44,584 nucleotides of DNA from Clostridiales bacterium (GTDB lineage Bacteria > Bacillota > Clostridia > Christensenellales > Pumilibacteraceae). How positions within the stretch are numbered: the stretch's first letter is position 1; each line of letters begins with the position of its first letter. The stretch is taken from contig JAFLVH010000006.1 in the NCBI GenBank assembly GCA_022508365.1, positions 1-44,584 on the forward strand. The letters are read 5' to 3'. The notes below the pieces were generated by a model. The model worked only from the letters and a program-made list of their open reading frames with translations. It did no database searches and was not told the origin of the DNA. Positions 27,979-36,759 of the stretch are shown piece after piece. The position numbers and the translations under genes are program-made.

Positions 27979-30900
27979 ATAGTTTCCTCCTTTTTGGCAG
28001 TGACTGGAAGTGCGGATTGAGTCTGTACTTTCTCTTTCTGTTCCGGCGCAGGCTTGACGGTAAGCTTGCCATGCTTTGTAACCTCTATATCATAGTTGAA
28101 GTTGACGTCACCGTCAATATTTGCCGTTATATCGTAACTGCCCGAAGGTATATTGCCGTCTCCGTCCGCGGTGTAGGATATAGAACACTTGACCGACACG
28201 GTGGCTTTGTCAACGTCCTCTATGCCGACTGCGGTGAATGTGTATGTGGGCTTATCGCCGTACTCGATTGTGACGTCGTCAATGCTCACCGTCACCGTCT
28301 TTCTTTGGATTACAAACGTCGTATCCTCGCCGAGTATTATCACATAATTATTATTGGGCACTACAGCTTTTGCTCTGTAATCAATGCCGGCGTTGATTTG
28401 CCCACCCGTAACGATCACACGGTCGTTGCCTATCATACCGCTTGCAGTCGCCGTAGGCACTTGGACCGTGCCGTTGTAGGTCAGCAGCGTATTTGACCAC
28501 TCGACACCTATATCAAGTCTATGAATAGAGAAGCTGTGGGTCTTACCGCTTGCAATCACATAATTGGGGTTGTTGTCTATTTCCGCACTGGCAGTGCCTT
28601 CGCCGGCGTCTACTCTTCCGCCGCTTATAATAAGCTTTACGTTTTCGCCTTTCGGTCCTGTTGCCGATGCGGTGGGCGCTTGTAAACTTCCGTTGTAGTA
28701 TAAGAATGAGTCCTCATCCCACTTGACGGTAACACCGTACGGCATGATGGAGAACTGCTGCGTTCCCCCGCTTGCTATGGTATAGTTTTTGTCGTTTACG
28801 GACGCCGTTGCGGTGTAGTTATTGCCTACGTTTGTCTGTCCGCCCGACACGGTAATAGTCACAGATTGATTTTTTACGCCGATCGCCGATGCCGTGGGCG
28901 CTTGCGGTTCGCCGCTATAGGTAAACGTCAAGTTCTCCCACGTGACAGTCAGCTCGTACGGCGTTATGGAGAACGTGCATGTCGAGCCGCTCGCTATCGT
29001 ATAATTTTTGTCGCTTACGGTCGCCGTCGCCTCGTAGTTGTTGCCTACGTTGATTTGCCTGCCCAACACGGTGACGGTCACGGGCTCGCCCTTAGGTCCG
29101 GTTGCGGACGCGGTGGGCGCCCATCCGTCGCCGCTGTACACATTGCTTGTTTGCCCCCACGTTACGGTAATGCCGTACGGGTTGATAACATAGCCGCGCG
29201 ATTCGGTGCCGGCTTTAATAGAGTAGTTTTGGATGTCCTTAGCCTCTTTTATGGCGGCGTATGCGGTGTAGTTGCCGCCTACTTCGGTACCGCCGCCCGT
29301 CACGGTAAGCGAAACCGATTGACCTGTTGCGCCCCTTGCCTCGGCTTTGGGAAGCTGCTCGTCGCCGCTGTACGTAAGCGTTGTATTTGTCCAGGTGACG
29401 GTCAGCTCGTACTTAGTTATGGCAAAGTCCGTCTGCGCGTTTAACGCTATTATATAGTTCTTATTAGGCACAACAGCGGTCGCCTTGTAATCGCTGCCGA
29501 CGTCAACCGCTTCTCCGCCGTCCATATTGACATCCAGAGTGATCGGCTGACCATTTACGTCGTTAGCCAACGCTGTGGGCTTCTGAGCGCCGCCGCTGTA
29601 CGTGCGCGACGTATTGTACCATTGCACCTTAAGTCCGAACTGAGCGATTGTAAACGTAGTTGTCTCACGTTCGTTTACGATATAGTTTTTGTCCGAGGCG
29701 TATGCGGTGGCGGTGTACGGTTCCTCTCCGCTCATGGCGTTGGCTTCCCTACGCGCGCCATTGACGGAAAGAATCATCTCCTGACCGCCTACATCCATGG
29801 CGCTCGCCGTGGGAGCTTGCGCGCTGCCGTTGTAAGTGAGCTCGGTGTTACCCCAGTTGGCGCCGACCTGCTTCTGATTGATGGTAAACTCCTTGGTCCA
29901 TTCGCTGTCCGCGTCAATGGTGTAATTGGTGTCCGGTATCGAAACGACGGCTACGTATTTGATCCCGGTCTTTGCGTTGGCGTCCGTCCGCGCGCCGCCG
30001 TAGCTTAAGTTAAGCGGAACCGAGTTTATACCCATCGCCGTCGCCGTAGGATGATGCGGCTGCCCGTCATAAGTGAATACCGTGTCGTCGTTCCAAACGA
30101 TTGCGGTGGGGCGCGGCATAATGGTAAACGCGTGCGTTTCGCCGGTGCCTATATAGTAATTGTCCGCAGCCGTGCCGCCGAGCGTGGCGGTAAACGTATA
30201 CGTTTGCGCGTCGATACGCGTAAATGTGCTGTAATCGAGTCCGATGCTATCTCCGGCTATGGTGTTTAAAAGCTTTGTAGTAACCGTCTTTTCCATTCCG
30301 TTGTAAACGTTGTCCACGGGGTCCGTCCACTCCACAGTAAGCGGACGGCGGACCACGTCTACGCCGATAGCCGCGGTGGTTGACGCAGACAGCGACGTTA
30401 CCTCGGGCGCGGTGACTGTGACGGACGCCGTATAATCACCTGTGCCGATTGTTTTAGCACGCTGCTCTAACGTATCCGCTTTTCTGACGTACGTGCCGGA
30501 CAAAAACCATGTGCAGTCAAAATCGAATGTATCCAGCACGTGCGTTACCGTGGCGGTAAGCGAAAAGTCGTCGCCGTACACGACGTCCTCCTTGCCGCCT
30601 ACCTGCGACAAAGTGACCTGCGGTGAGACAAGCGAATAGTACGGCGAAATCGTAATGTCGCTGCCCTCGCCGCTAACAAGCGCTTGGGAAAGCGAGTTAA
30701 CAGTCTCGCCCCATACGCTGCCCACCTTTTTCCGCACGATATGCGTAAACGCCGCACCGCGGTCAAAGCAGTCGAGTATCCTGTCCGCATTGTCTGAGAC
30801 GGTCAGCTTGTAGTCGAGTTTTTTGCCGTCCACCACGCTGTATGTGAAGTGCTTTGTAACGTCATACTTGCTGTCGTTGCTTGACGCAGTATACACCTTG

Positions 30901-32066
30901 TAAATCTTGCGGAAGCGCACGGGTACGCCGGATAAGTTTTTGCTCACCTTAGATCCGACAATCGCCGCGCCGCCTGCTTTCAGCTCGGCAAGGATAAATC
31001 CTGTAGTATTGTCGCACGCGTACAAATCCTCGTCCGAGTATATGTCCGAGTGGCGCACGTAATCGACATTCATCTTGTCCAAGCCGAAGGTATCGCCTTT
31101 TTTGCCGTACCAGGTGGGCATAAGCTTGCCTTCCGCCAGACTGTACGCCTCGGAGTCGTAATCGAATGTTACATACACTTCGTCCTTATCAAGCCCCGTA
31201 GGTCTTACCCTGTTGCCGAAGTGGAACGTGTTTGCCATGCCGTTTACCGCGTAATTGTAAAACTTTTGCTTTACTGCGTCCACGTTGTCCTTGTCCACGT
31301 TGAGCACCAGGTTTGTGTTATAAAAGGGATATTTGTCATAATCGGTAAACAGCGCCGCGCTGCTGTCACAGTGGAGCGTCACGTTTTTTATATCGATTGC
31401 CAGCACGTTGGCGGACACCGACGTCACCTTGTGTCCGTTAAACTCGTACGGCACGACAATTGAATCGCCCTTGCCGTTTACCACGCCCGTCACCTCGCAC
31501 TCGCTGTCCGAGGTGTAGTTGTATATTAGCGCGCGCGTATGTCCCTGTCCGAAGTATCCGTCCGCAAACAGCAGCGCAATGTACAGCAATCCTACGCTCA
31601 AAACGATAACACACGGAAGCACCGCCGACAGCACAAGCTGCGCGGGACGCCACTTCTTTATAAGTTTTGCCGCGTATACATAAGTGACAACTGCGGTCAA
31701 AATTCCAAAAGCGTGCAACGTCGTCCACAGCGCCGCAATGCCGCTGCCGAACACGGCGCTGTTTGAAGAAAACGCGCTGATGGCGCCGTAGATGAATACT
31801 AAAAAGTTAAGAATAATGTACAGCAAAAAGAAGCCGCGCGCGTACGTAAAGCGTTGGTTGGATACTATTACGCCCAACAGATAAACCGCGTCCACAATAA
31901 GCATGAGAAACGGCACTATAAAGTATAGCGTGTCTATGCCCGACGACAGAAAAACCGCTACCGCGACAACATCTATGCCGAGCATAATCGACAGCCCGAC
32001 TATCAAAAATATTTTGTATTTGCCGGAAAGCATTTCCGTGACAGGAGAAGTAAATCTGTTTTTCAT
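27975..32066 (-). CDS. Membrane-anchored surface protein with tandem MBG-like repeats
   Basis: 1363 residues. Five hydrophobic helices (about 18-41, 45-68, 77-98, 107-133, 142-169) with positive loops on the N-terminal side place the rest outside the cell. Residues 178-290 resemble a BspA-type leucine-rich-repeat unit (SDSECEVTGVVNGKG ... VVPYEFNGHKVTSV). From about 570 to 1310 there are ten repeats of 70-90 residues with the consensus V-x-W ... x-YSG-x-x-x-PTA ... NVGNNYTATA ... KNYTI ... FSI, the MBG-type beta-sandwich of bacterial surface proteins. No sortase or S-layer anchor; the tail is Lys/Glu-rich. GAGG five nt before the ATG. Unusual partner for helicases and AAA+ proteins; it may link the machinery to the envelope. 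Confidence 0.85.
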   Translation of the reverse strand: MKNRFTSPVTEMLSGKYKIFLIVGLSIMLGIDVVAVAVFLSSGIDTLYFIVPFLMLIVDAVYLLGVIVSNQRFTYARGFFLLYIILNFLVFIYGAISAFSSNSAVFGSGIAALWTTLHAFGILTAVVTYVYAAKLIKKWRPAQLVLSAVLPCVIVLSVGLLYIALLFADGYFGQGHTRALIYNYTSDSECEVTGVVNGKGDSIVVPYEFNGHKVTSVSANVLAIDIKNVTLHCDSSAALFTDYDKYPFYNTNLVLNVDKDNVDAVKQKFYNYAVNGMANTFHFGNRVRPTGLDKDEVYVTFDYDSEAYSLAEGKLMPTWYGKKGDTFGLDKMNVDYVRHSDIYSDEDLYACDNTTGFILAELKAGGAAIVGSKVSKNLSGVPVRFRKIYKVYTASSNDSKYDVTKHFTYSVVDGKKLDYKLTVSDNADRILDCFDRGAAFTHIVRKKVGSVWGETVNSLSQALVSGEGSDITISPYYSLVSPQVTLSQVGGKEDVVYGDDFSLTATVTHVLDTFDFDCTWFLSGTYVRKADTLEQRAKTIGTGDYTASVTVTAPEVTSLSASTTAAIGVDVVRRPLTVEWTDPVDNVYNGMEKTVTTKLLNTIAGDSIGLDYSTFTRIDAQTYTFTATLGGTAADNYYIGTGETHAFTIMPRPTAIVWNDDTVFTYDGQPHHPTATAMGINSVPLNLSYGGARTDANAKTGIKYVAVVSIPDTNYTIDADSEWTKEFTINQKQVGANWGNTELTYNGSAQAPTASAMDVGGQEMILSVNGARREANAMSGEEPYTATAYASDKNYIVNERETTTFTIAQFGLKVQWYNTSRTYSGGAQKPTALANDVNGQPITLDVNMDGGEAVDVGSDYKATAVVPNKNYIIALNAQTDFAITKYELTVTWTNTTLTYSGDEQLPKAEARGATGQSVSLTVTGGGTEVGGNYTAYAAIKEAKDIQNYSIKAGTESRGYVINPYGITVTWGQTSNVYSGDGWAPTASATGPKGEPVTVTVLGRQINVGNNYEATATVSDKNYTIASGSTCTFSITPYELTVTWENLTFTYSGEPQAPTASAIGVKNQSVTITVSGGQTNVGNNYTATASVNDKNYTIASGGTQQFSIMPYGVTVKWDEDSFLYYNGSLQAPTASATGPKGENVKLIISGGRVDAGEGTASAEIDNNPNYVIASGKTHSFSIHRLDIGVEWSNTLLTYNGTVQVPTATASGMIGNDRVIVTGGQINAGIDYRAKAVVPNNNYVIILGEDTTFVIQRKTVTVSIDDVTIEYGDKPTYTFTAVGIEDVDKATVSVKCSISYTADGDGNIPSGSYDITANIDGDVNFNYDIEVTKHGKLTVKPAPEQKEKVQTQSALPVTAKKEETI
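28080..30360 (-). repeat. Tandem repeats encoding MBG-like domains
   Basis: About ten units of roughly 210-270 nt within the surface-protein gene. Nucleotide similarity is highest among the units encoding repeats 5-8 (about 28.6-29.4 kb) and lower at the ends, which suggests expansion by unequal crossing-over. This makes the stretch prone to length variation and assembly error. Confidence 0.75.
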
Positions 32067-32073
32067 GCCATCC

Positions 32074-33705
32074 TCACTTTACCTTTTTAGGCTGGTCTAT
32101 ATATCCGCTGTCCTTGGCGTCCAGCTTGCTGAATACGTACCTGTCTTTGCCCAGCTCAAAGATTATTACCGTGCTGTCTTCCCTGCAGCTCTTTTTGGAG
32201 AAAATATACTTAAGCCGCACGTTGGGACTGAGCATTCCGCGATATCTCTTGTACAGCTTTTTGCCTTCCTCGGTAAAGCCTATGTCGCCGCAAAGCCTGC
32301 AATATCCGTTTTTGCCGGTGTGCTCGCCGTAAGTCCTGCCGCAGCACTTGCACTTTTTAACCTTGCCGTCGGTGAGCGTAAACGCCTGCTCGTCAATGTT
32401 TAGCGTGGAGGTAAGCCTGCCGCCGTCGCCCTCCGCAAAGATGTTGTAATATACCACTTCGGGATACGGGCAAGCCTTGCACTTGCGGATTACCACGCCG
32501 TCGGCGTCCGTGTATTCTACCGCCTGACGCGCGCAGATCAGCTTTTGGCAATCCGCGTTCCTCGAATTTTCGCGACACTCCACCTTGAACAAGTGTTCGG
32601 AGATGACCGCCTCGCTCTTTATCTTTTTTATGTCGTCGCCGTCCAGCCCGAGGGTGACGGAGGAAAAATCAAGCCGCATGCCTTGCGAACCGTCGCCGAA
32701 CAGGACGTTGTTGTTGTCCACAAGCAGCACGCCGTGATGATTGCAGTTGGTGCAATACAATCTGATATTGTTGTTAAGCCCGACTATCATCTTTAACACG
32801 TTGTGACCGCCGATGCTGACCGCATACGAAAAGTTTTGCCATTCCACGTGCGAAATGCCCAGCACCGTAACGTGCGTACACTCAAGCTCCTTCTCGTCGC
32901 TGGTCGCAAGCATGTTCAGCATTTTTTCTATCTTTTCCAGATAGCCGGCGTTGAACATGATATAGTCAGCGCTTGACTCGTCCTCAAACACGCTACCCGC
33001 CGCGTTCAAAACCGCGCCCACAAGCTCGCCGTCAACCAGTTCGCTCGAACCGCCGCCCTTTTCATCGGACGGCACCGCGCCGTTTATGTAATCGTCTATG
33101 CCCTGCGCCTCCGCACGGCTGATGGGCACATATTTGCCGTCCGGGCTTACTCTAAAGTACACCTTGCCGAGCACAGGCTCGGACTGTGCGCCGCCGTTTA
33201 TCTCCAAGCGCATTGACACGGCATAAAAGTTTTCCGGCTCTATCGTGTACCTATCGGATACCGAAAACGGCGCGTCGATAACGCGCTTTAAAAATCCGTC
33301 CGAAAACCGCTTTACGGCAAACGCCACGGCGCCGCCGTCCTTGGCGAGCCTGCTGTCCGCCGCCTGCTTAAACTCTATAAGCGAATAGTATTTGTGGTAG
33401 TCCGCGCTTACGTCCGAAATAAGCTGCTCCCAGTCCGCGCTGCTGCTGTCAAAGCTTTCGCCGCGAAGGGAGGCAAACCAGCTTGCGCCGCCGCTTTTAA
33501 ACGTGAGCTCTCCGCCCTCGCCGCCGCTTGCGCCGTTTACGCCGTGTTCGTTCGGACAGTAAACAAACTCGTTGGTCGCCGTGACTATCATATTGTCGGT
33601 GACACGCTTTATGTTTACCTTGTCGGAAAGAAATCCATTTTTAAAAAGACTGCAAATACTGTTGAACTCTTTTTCGTATTCGCAACCGATGTTTATCCTC
33701 GCCAT
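32074..33705 (-). CDS. Multi-zinc-ribbon protein of unknown function
   Basis: 543 residues. The N-terminal half (1-250) is alpha/beta without known motifs. The C-terminal half has several cysteine pairs: C318/C321, C386/C391, C409/C412, C452/C455 and C469/C472. The last two pairs form a classic zinc ribbon (CKCCGRTYGEHTGKNGYCRLCG). The segment VEWQNFSYAVSIGGHNVLKMIVGLNNNIRLYC could be a beta-rich insert. No enzyme motif is visible. It starts 3 nt after the SNF2 helicase gene ends, with AAGGAG six nt before the ATG, so it may be a helicase partner that binds nucleic acid or ubiquitin-like/zinc modules. Confidence 0.78.
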   Translation of the reverse strand: MARINIGCEYEKEFNSICSLFKNGFLSDKVNIKRVTDNMIVTATNEFVYCPNEHGVNGASGGEGGELTFKSGGASWFASLRGESFDSSSADWEQLISDVSADYHKYYSLIEFKQAADSRLAKDGGAVAFAVKRFSDGFLKRVIDAPFSVSDRYTIEPENFYAVSMRLEINGGAQSEPVLGKVYFRVSPDGKYVPISRAEAQGIDDYINGAVPSDEKGGGSSELVDGELVGAVLNAAGSVFEDESSADYIMFNAGYLEKIEKMLNMLATSDEKELECTHVTVLGISHVEWQNFSYAVSIGGHNVLKMIVGLNNNIRLYCTNCNHHGVLLVDNNNVLFGDGSQGMRLDFSSVTLGLDGDDIKKIKSEAVISEHLFKVECRENSRNADCQKLICARQAVEYTDADGVVIRKCKACPYPEVVYYNIFAEGDGGRLTSTLNIDEQAFTLTDGKVKKCKCCGRTYGEHTGKNGYCRLCGDIGFTEEGKKLYKRYRGMLSPNVRLKYIFSKKSCREDSTVIIFELGKDRYVFSKLDAKDSGYIDQPKKVK

Positions 33706-33708
33706 GCT

Positions 33709-36600
33709 CTACTCCTTCCTCTCCCCGTCGTGCTCGAGAATTTCCCTTACGTCGGACACAATCCCCGCCTGATCGCCGAGGTTTTTGCAGAACCCCTCGC
33801 CGCCGTCATGGTCAAACTTCCACAGCTCGGACACAAACGTAGCAAAGGTGCGCGCAACAACAGGTCTTAGCTTGCCGTGATTGTAGCGCGATCCGCAGCC
33901 CGGCATGGGACAGTCCGCCTCCCACTTGTCGTTGAATTCAAGCGCGTGAGGCTTGGGGCTGCAGCCGGCGTACTCGCAGTCCGAGCAGCGTCCGCCCTCG
34001 CCCGGTTCGCCCACAATCTGTTCCTTGGGGAGTCCGGCTATCTTGCACTTTTCCCAGCAATCGGGGTTGCCGCACATGGCGCATATTCGCATTAGGTCAA
34101 CGTCGGAAATATTGCCGACCTCCCTGTACCTCTTTAGCACCGGGCATTTGCCGTACATGTATCCGCCCTTGTTGAACCTGCGGCAGTGCGATATTGCGCA
34201 GATTTTGCGGCAATAAATGGACCTGTCGCCCTTTTCGCCGGAGTTGCACATTCTGCCGCGCTCGCCGTTTTCCACGTTGGACAAACACATATAGCCTTCC
34301 GACACCGACCGCGTCAGCACCGTGCCGCAGTTGTCGCACTTAAAGTCGTAGACGGTTATCTCGGACATCTCCGTGCCCTTGCCGTCCATGCCCTTGCACT
34401 GCGGTTCTGCGCTGCATATAACCGCGCCGTACTTTTTGCGCTCGTCGTCGTACGCCTCTTTGGACATTAGCTTAACACGCCCGCACGCGTTGCAGCGGAG
34501 CGCCACCATCTGGTCGGAGTTGCTGCCGGCAAGAATCGTAGCGTCGCCACTGTTGCCCGAAAGCAAGCCGATCTGCGCAAAGTAAGAAAGCGCAAAGCCC
34601 TCCAGCTTGCACATGTCCGCAAGCGAGTATACTATGACGTCGTTCTTTTGCCCGAGACGGAATATACGGCCTATACGTTGATCCATGGCGAGCGGATCGT
34701 ATGTAACCTGATAGTTGATTATTATGCTCGCCTCTTGAAGGTTGGCGCCCTCGGTGTACTTGGCGTCCTTTACAAACAATATCGCATTTTTACGTTTTTC
34801 GCTGTTGAATTCGCGCTCCACCGCTTTTACGTTGGTGTCGCCGTCGCCGATAATAATCCTGTCCTTAAGCTCGGGATCTTTTAGCATCTCCTCGCATACT
34901 TCGTCGTAAATGCGCTCGTTCTTTGTAAGATTGTAATCGAAAAATATGAGTACGCGCCTGTCCTTATGTTCCTTCAGTATTCTTACGGCTGTCTCGTACT
35001 TGTGATCCTTAATCCCCATTGACGGCGGCACCGGCACAAAGTACGACCGCTTGGCAACATCCTCGTGCGTGTCGCGCAACCGGTCCGCATAATACTGCAA
35101 ATATCCTAGCTTTGTATGTATGGTATCTATTTTCTGATCGCCGGCGGAAAGCTCGTTGAGTATGCCGTTTACTATGTGCGCATACGCCTGCTCAAACTTC
35201 ATGCGACCGCGCAGATTGCTTACGTAGCTCGTCAGCGGCAGAGTTTCGCCGCCAACCTTCACCGTGGCGTCGCCCGTTTTGAGCGCGGCGGAAAAATCCA
35301 CCGTTATCTTCTTTTCGCCGAGCCCGGTTATCTGTACGCTATCCGGCACGCTCGACATGTTATAAAAGAAATAATTGTATACCGTTTTGGATTTGGAAAG
35401 CTGATTGGGCTGACGGATCATTATGGAGCGCAACACACCGTTGTGGTACGCGTCCGATACGCGCTTTAGCACCTCGTCCCTTATCTTTTGATGTCCGGGT
35501 GCGCCCAAAAAGTCCTCTATATACTGTGCACGGTCGTGTTGGGCAAGCTCGTCAAACTCGTCCGCCATGCCGTTATCTTCCAGAAATTCATAGAACTCGT
35601 CGGAAAATCTCTGCATGACCACCGAGTCCTTTACCTTGCGAATAAAATCGGTTATGTTGGTCGCACCGTAGCACACAGTGTCCTTGTAGTACTGCTTTTC
35701 CTCCACGTACTGCGCCGAGCGGTCGGCGTCTTCCTTTTCGTCAAAGTCGGAAGGATTGCCGCCCTTGCACCGCACAAAGTACCACAGCCTAAACATGTTT
35801 TCCAAGTTGCCGGAATGCGGCGTAGCGGTCAGCAGCAAGCAATACGTCGCGCCTGCGCGCTTTTTGGTCTGCATCATCTCGGACATCATGCGCATAGCGC
35901 CCGCGTACTTGCCCGCGTCCTCGCTGAAGTGGTGCGCCTCGTCCACAACCACCACGTCCACAAGAAAGTTCTCGCTGTACCGCCACTGCGCAAAGATATC
36001 CACGTCCACCAATATCGGGCGTTTTGGGCGGATAAACTTGCCCTGCTTAGTGACGCCCACCTCGCTCAAAACGTCCTGCAGCGTGGGATATTTTTCGTCG
36101 TCCTCGCTCTTTGTAACTTTGTACAGCACGCCCTTGCCGATGCCGAATTTATTTTCCATTACGTCCACCCAGCTGCTTAACACCTGGTCGGGCGCGACTA
36201 TCATAAGCGACTTCATCTTGCCGCGCACGGCAAGCTCGCTTAATATAACGCCCGCCTCAAAGGTTTTGCCGCTGCCCACAACGTCGGCAAGCAGACCGAA
36301 GCCGCGGAGGTCGCGCAAAAACTTTTCCGCCGCCTGCTTCTGGTGCGTGCGTATTACATCGCCGCTTTGATGAATATCTTTATCATAAGGAATGCCGTAC
36401 TCCGATTTACCCTTTCCGCGCGTGTAGTGCTCCGGAGCTATCAAAAGCTCGTGAAAGTCATCGTGGCTGTCAAGCGCTTCCACGCTTTGCTGCGCCTCCG
36501 CAACCTGCCTGGTAAACTTCTTTTTGTACTGCAGGTTGCTACGCTGAATGTCGGCGGAAAATGCCGAGTCCGCAAATGTAATCTTATACTTATCTTCCAT
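33709..36600 (-). CDS. SNF2-type SF2 helicase with cysteine-rich C-terminal region
   Basis: DNA/RNA translocase of about 963 residues. Walker A DVVGSGKT (106-113), DEAH box VVVVDEAHHF (Asp220-His223), motif III LLTATPH, and the C-terminal RecA lobe with INYQVTYDPLAMDQRIGRIFRLGQ (motifs V-VI) place it in the SNF2/RapA-like group. The last 270 residues hold more than twenty cysteines in CxxC-type pairs, probably zinc fingers, unusual for this class. Start: AGGAGG lies 14 nt before ATG 36600 and only 2 nt before an in-frame ATG at 36612; I prefer 36600. Longer readings up to 36687 would translate the dispersed hairpin element and are rejected. Operon member. Confidence 0.87.
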   Translation of the reverse strand: MEDKYKITFADSAFSADIQRSNLQYKKKFTRQVAEAQQSVEALDSHDDFHELLIAPEHYTRGKGKSEYGIPYDKDIHQSGDVIRTHQKQAAEKFLRDLRGFGLLADVVGSGKTFEAGVILSELAVRGKMKSLMIVAPDQVLSSWVDVMENKFGIGKGVLYKVTKSEDDEKYPTLQDVLSEVGVTKQGKFIRPKRPILVDVDIFAQWRYSENFLVDVVVVDEAHHFSEDAGKYAGAMRMMSEMMQTKKRAGATYCLLLTATPHSGNLENMFRLWYFVRCKGGNPSDFDEKEDADRSAQYVEEKQYYKDTVCYGATNITDFIRKVKDSVVMQRFSDEFYEFLEDNGMADEFDELAQHDRAQYIEDFLGAPGHQKIRDEVLKRVSDAYHNGVLRSIMIRQPNQLSKSKTVYNYFFYNMSSVPDSVQITGLGEKKITVDFSAALKTGDATVKVGGETLPLTSYVSNLRGRMKFEQAYAHIVNGILNELSAGDQKIDTIHTKLGYLQYYADRLRDTHEDVAKRSYFVPVPPSMGIKDHKYETAVRILKEHKDRRVLIFFDYNLTKNERIYDEVCEEMLKDPELKDRIIIGDGDTNVKAVEREFNSEKRKNAILFVKDAKYTEGANLQEASIIINYQVTYDPLAMDQRIGRIFRLGQKNDVIVYSLADMCKLEGFALSYFAQIGLLSGNSGDATILAGSNSDQMVALRCNACGRVKLMSKEAYDDERKKYGAVICSAEPQCKGMDGKGTEMSEITVYDFKCDNCGTVLTRSVSEGYMCLSNVENGERGRMCNSGEKGDRSIYCRKICAISHCRRFNKGGYMYGKCPVLKRYREVGNISDVDLMRICAMCGNPDCWEKCKIAGLPKEQIVGEPGEGGRCSDCEYAGCSPKPHALEFNDKWEADCPMPGCGSRYNHGKLRPVVARTFATFVSELWKFDHDGGEGFCKNLGDQAGIVSDVREILEHDGERKE

Positions 36601-36620
36601 TTTTTTAAACATGACCTCCT

Positions 36621-36748
36621 TTTGAGAGTACAGTCGCGCGTCAGGTGGGTAACAGGTGGCAAGTTGACGAAGGGAGTGTAGACCCACCTACATGACCGAG
36701 GCAACTTGTCACACGTAGCCCGCATCACGCGATGAATGCACTTTCAAA
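36621..36748 (-). repeat. Dispersed hairpin element, copy A
   Basis: 128 nt filling the gap between the Hsp70-like and SNF2 genes. The ends TTTGAGAGT and ACTTTCAAA are near-perfect terminal inverted repeats, and the whole unit folds into one long imperfect hairpin. The apex core, on the minus strand, is GTAGGTGGGTCTACAC. Copy B (40998-41125) has the same length, core and 3' end (ACTCTCAAA) in the same orientation. The element lies immediately before the ribosome site of the SNF2 gene and could affect its translation. Confidence 0.8.
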
Positions 36749-36759
36749 TTCCGCCTCTT

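Noticed and set aside
28080-30360. CRISPR-like regular repeats
   Set aside because: Units are 210-270 nt, diverged and in frame with the MBG domains of one protein.
36601-36687. N-terminal extension of the SNF2 helicase
   Set aside because: Would translate hairpin element A and the AGGAGG ribosome site.
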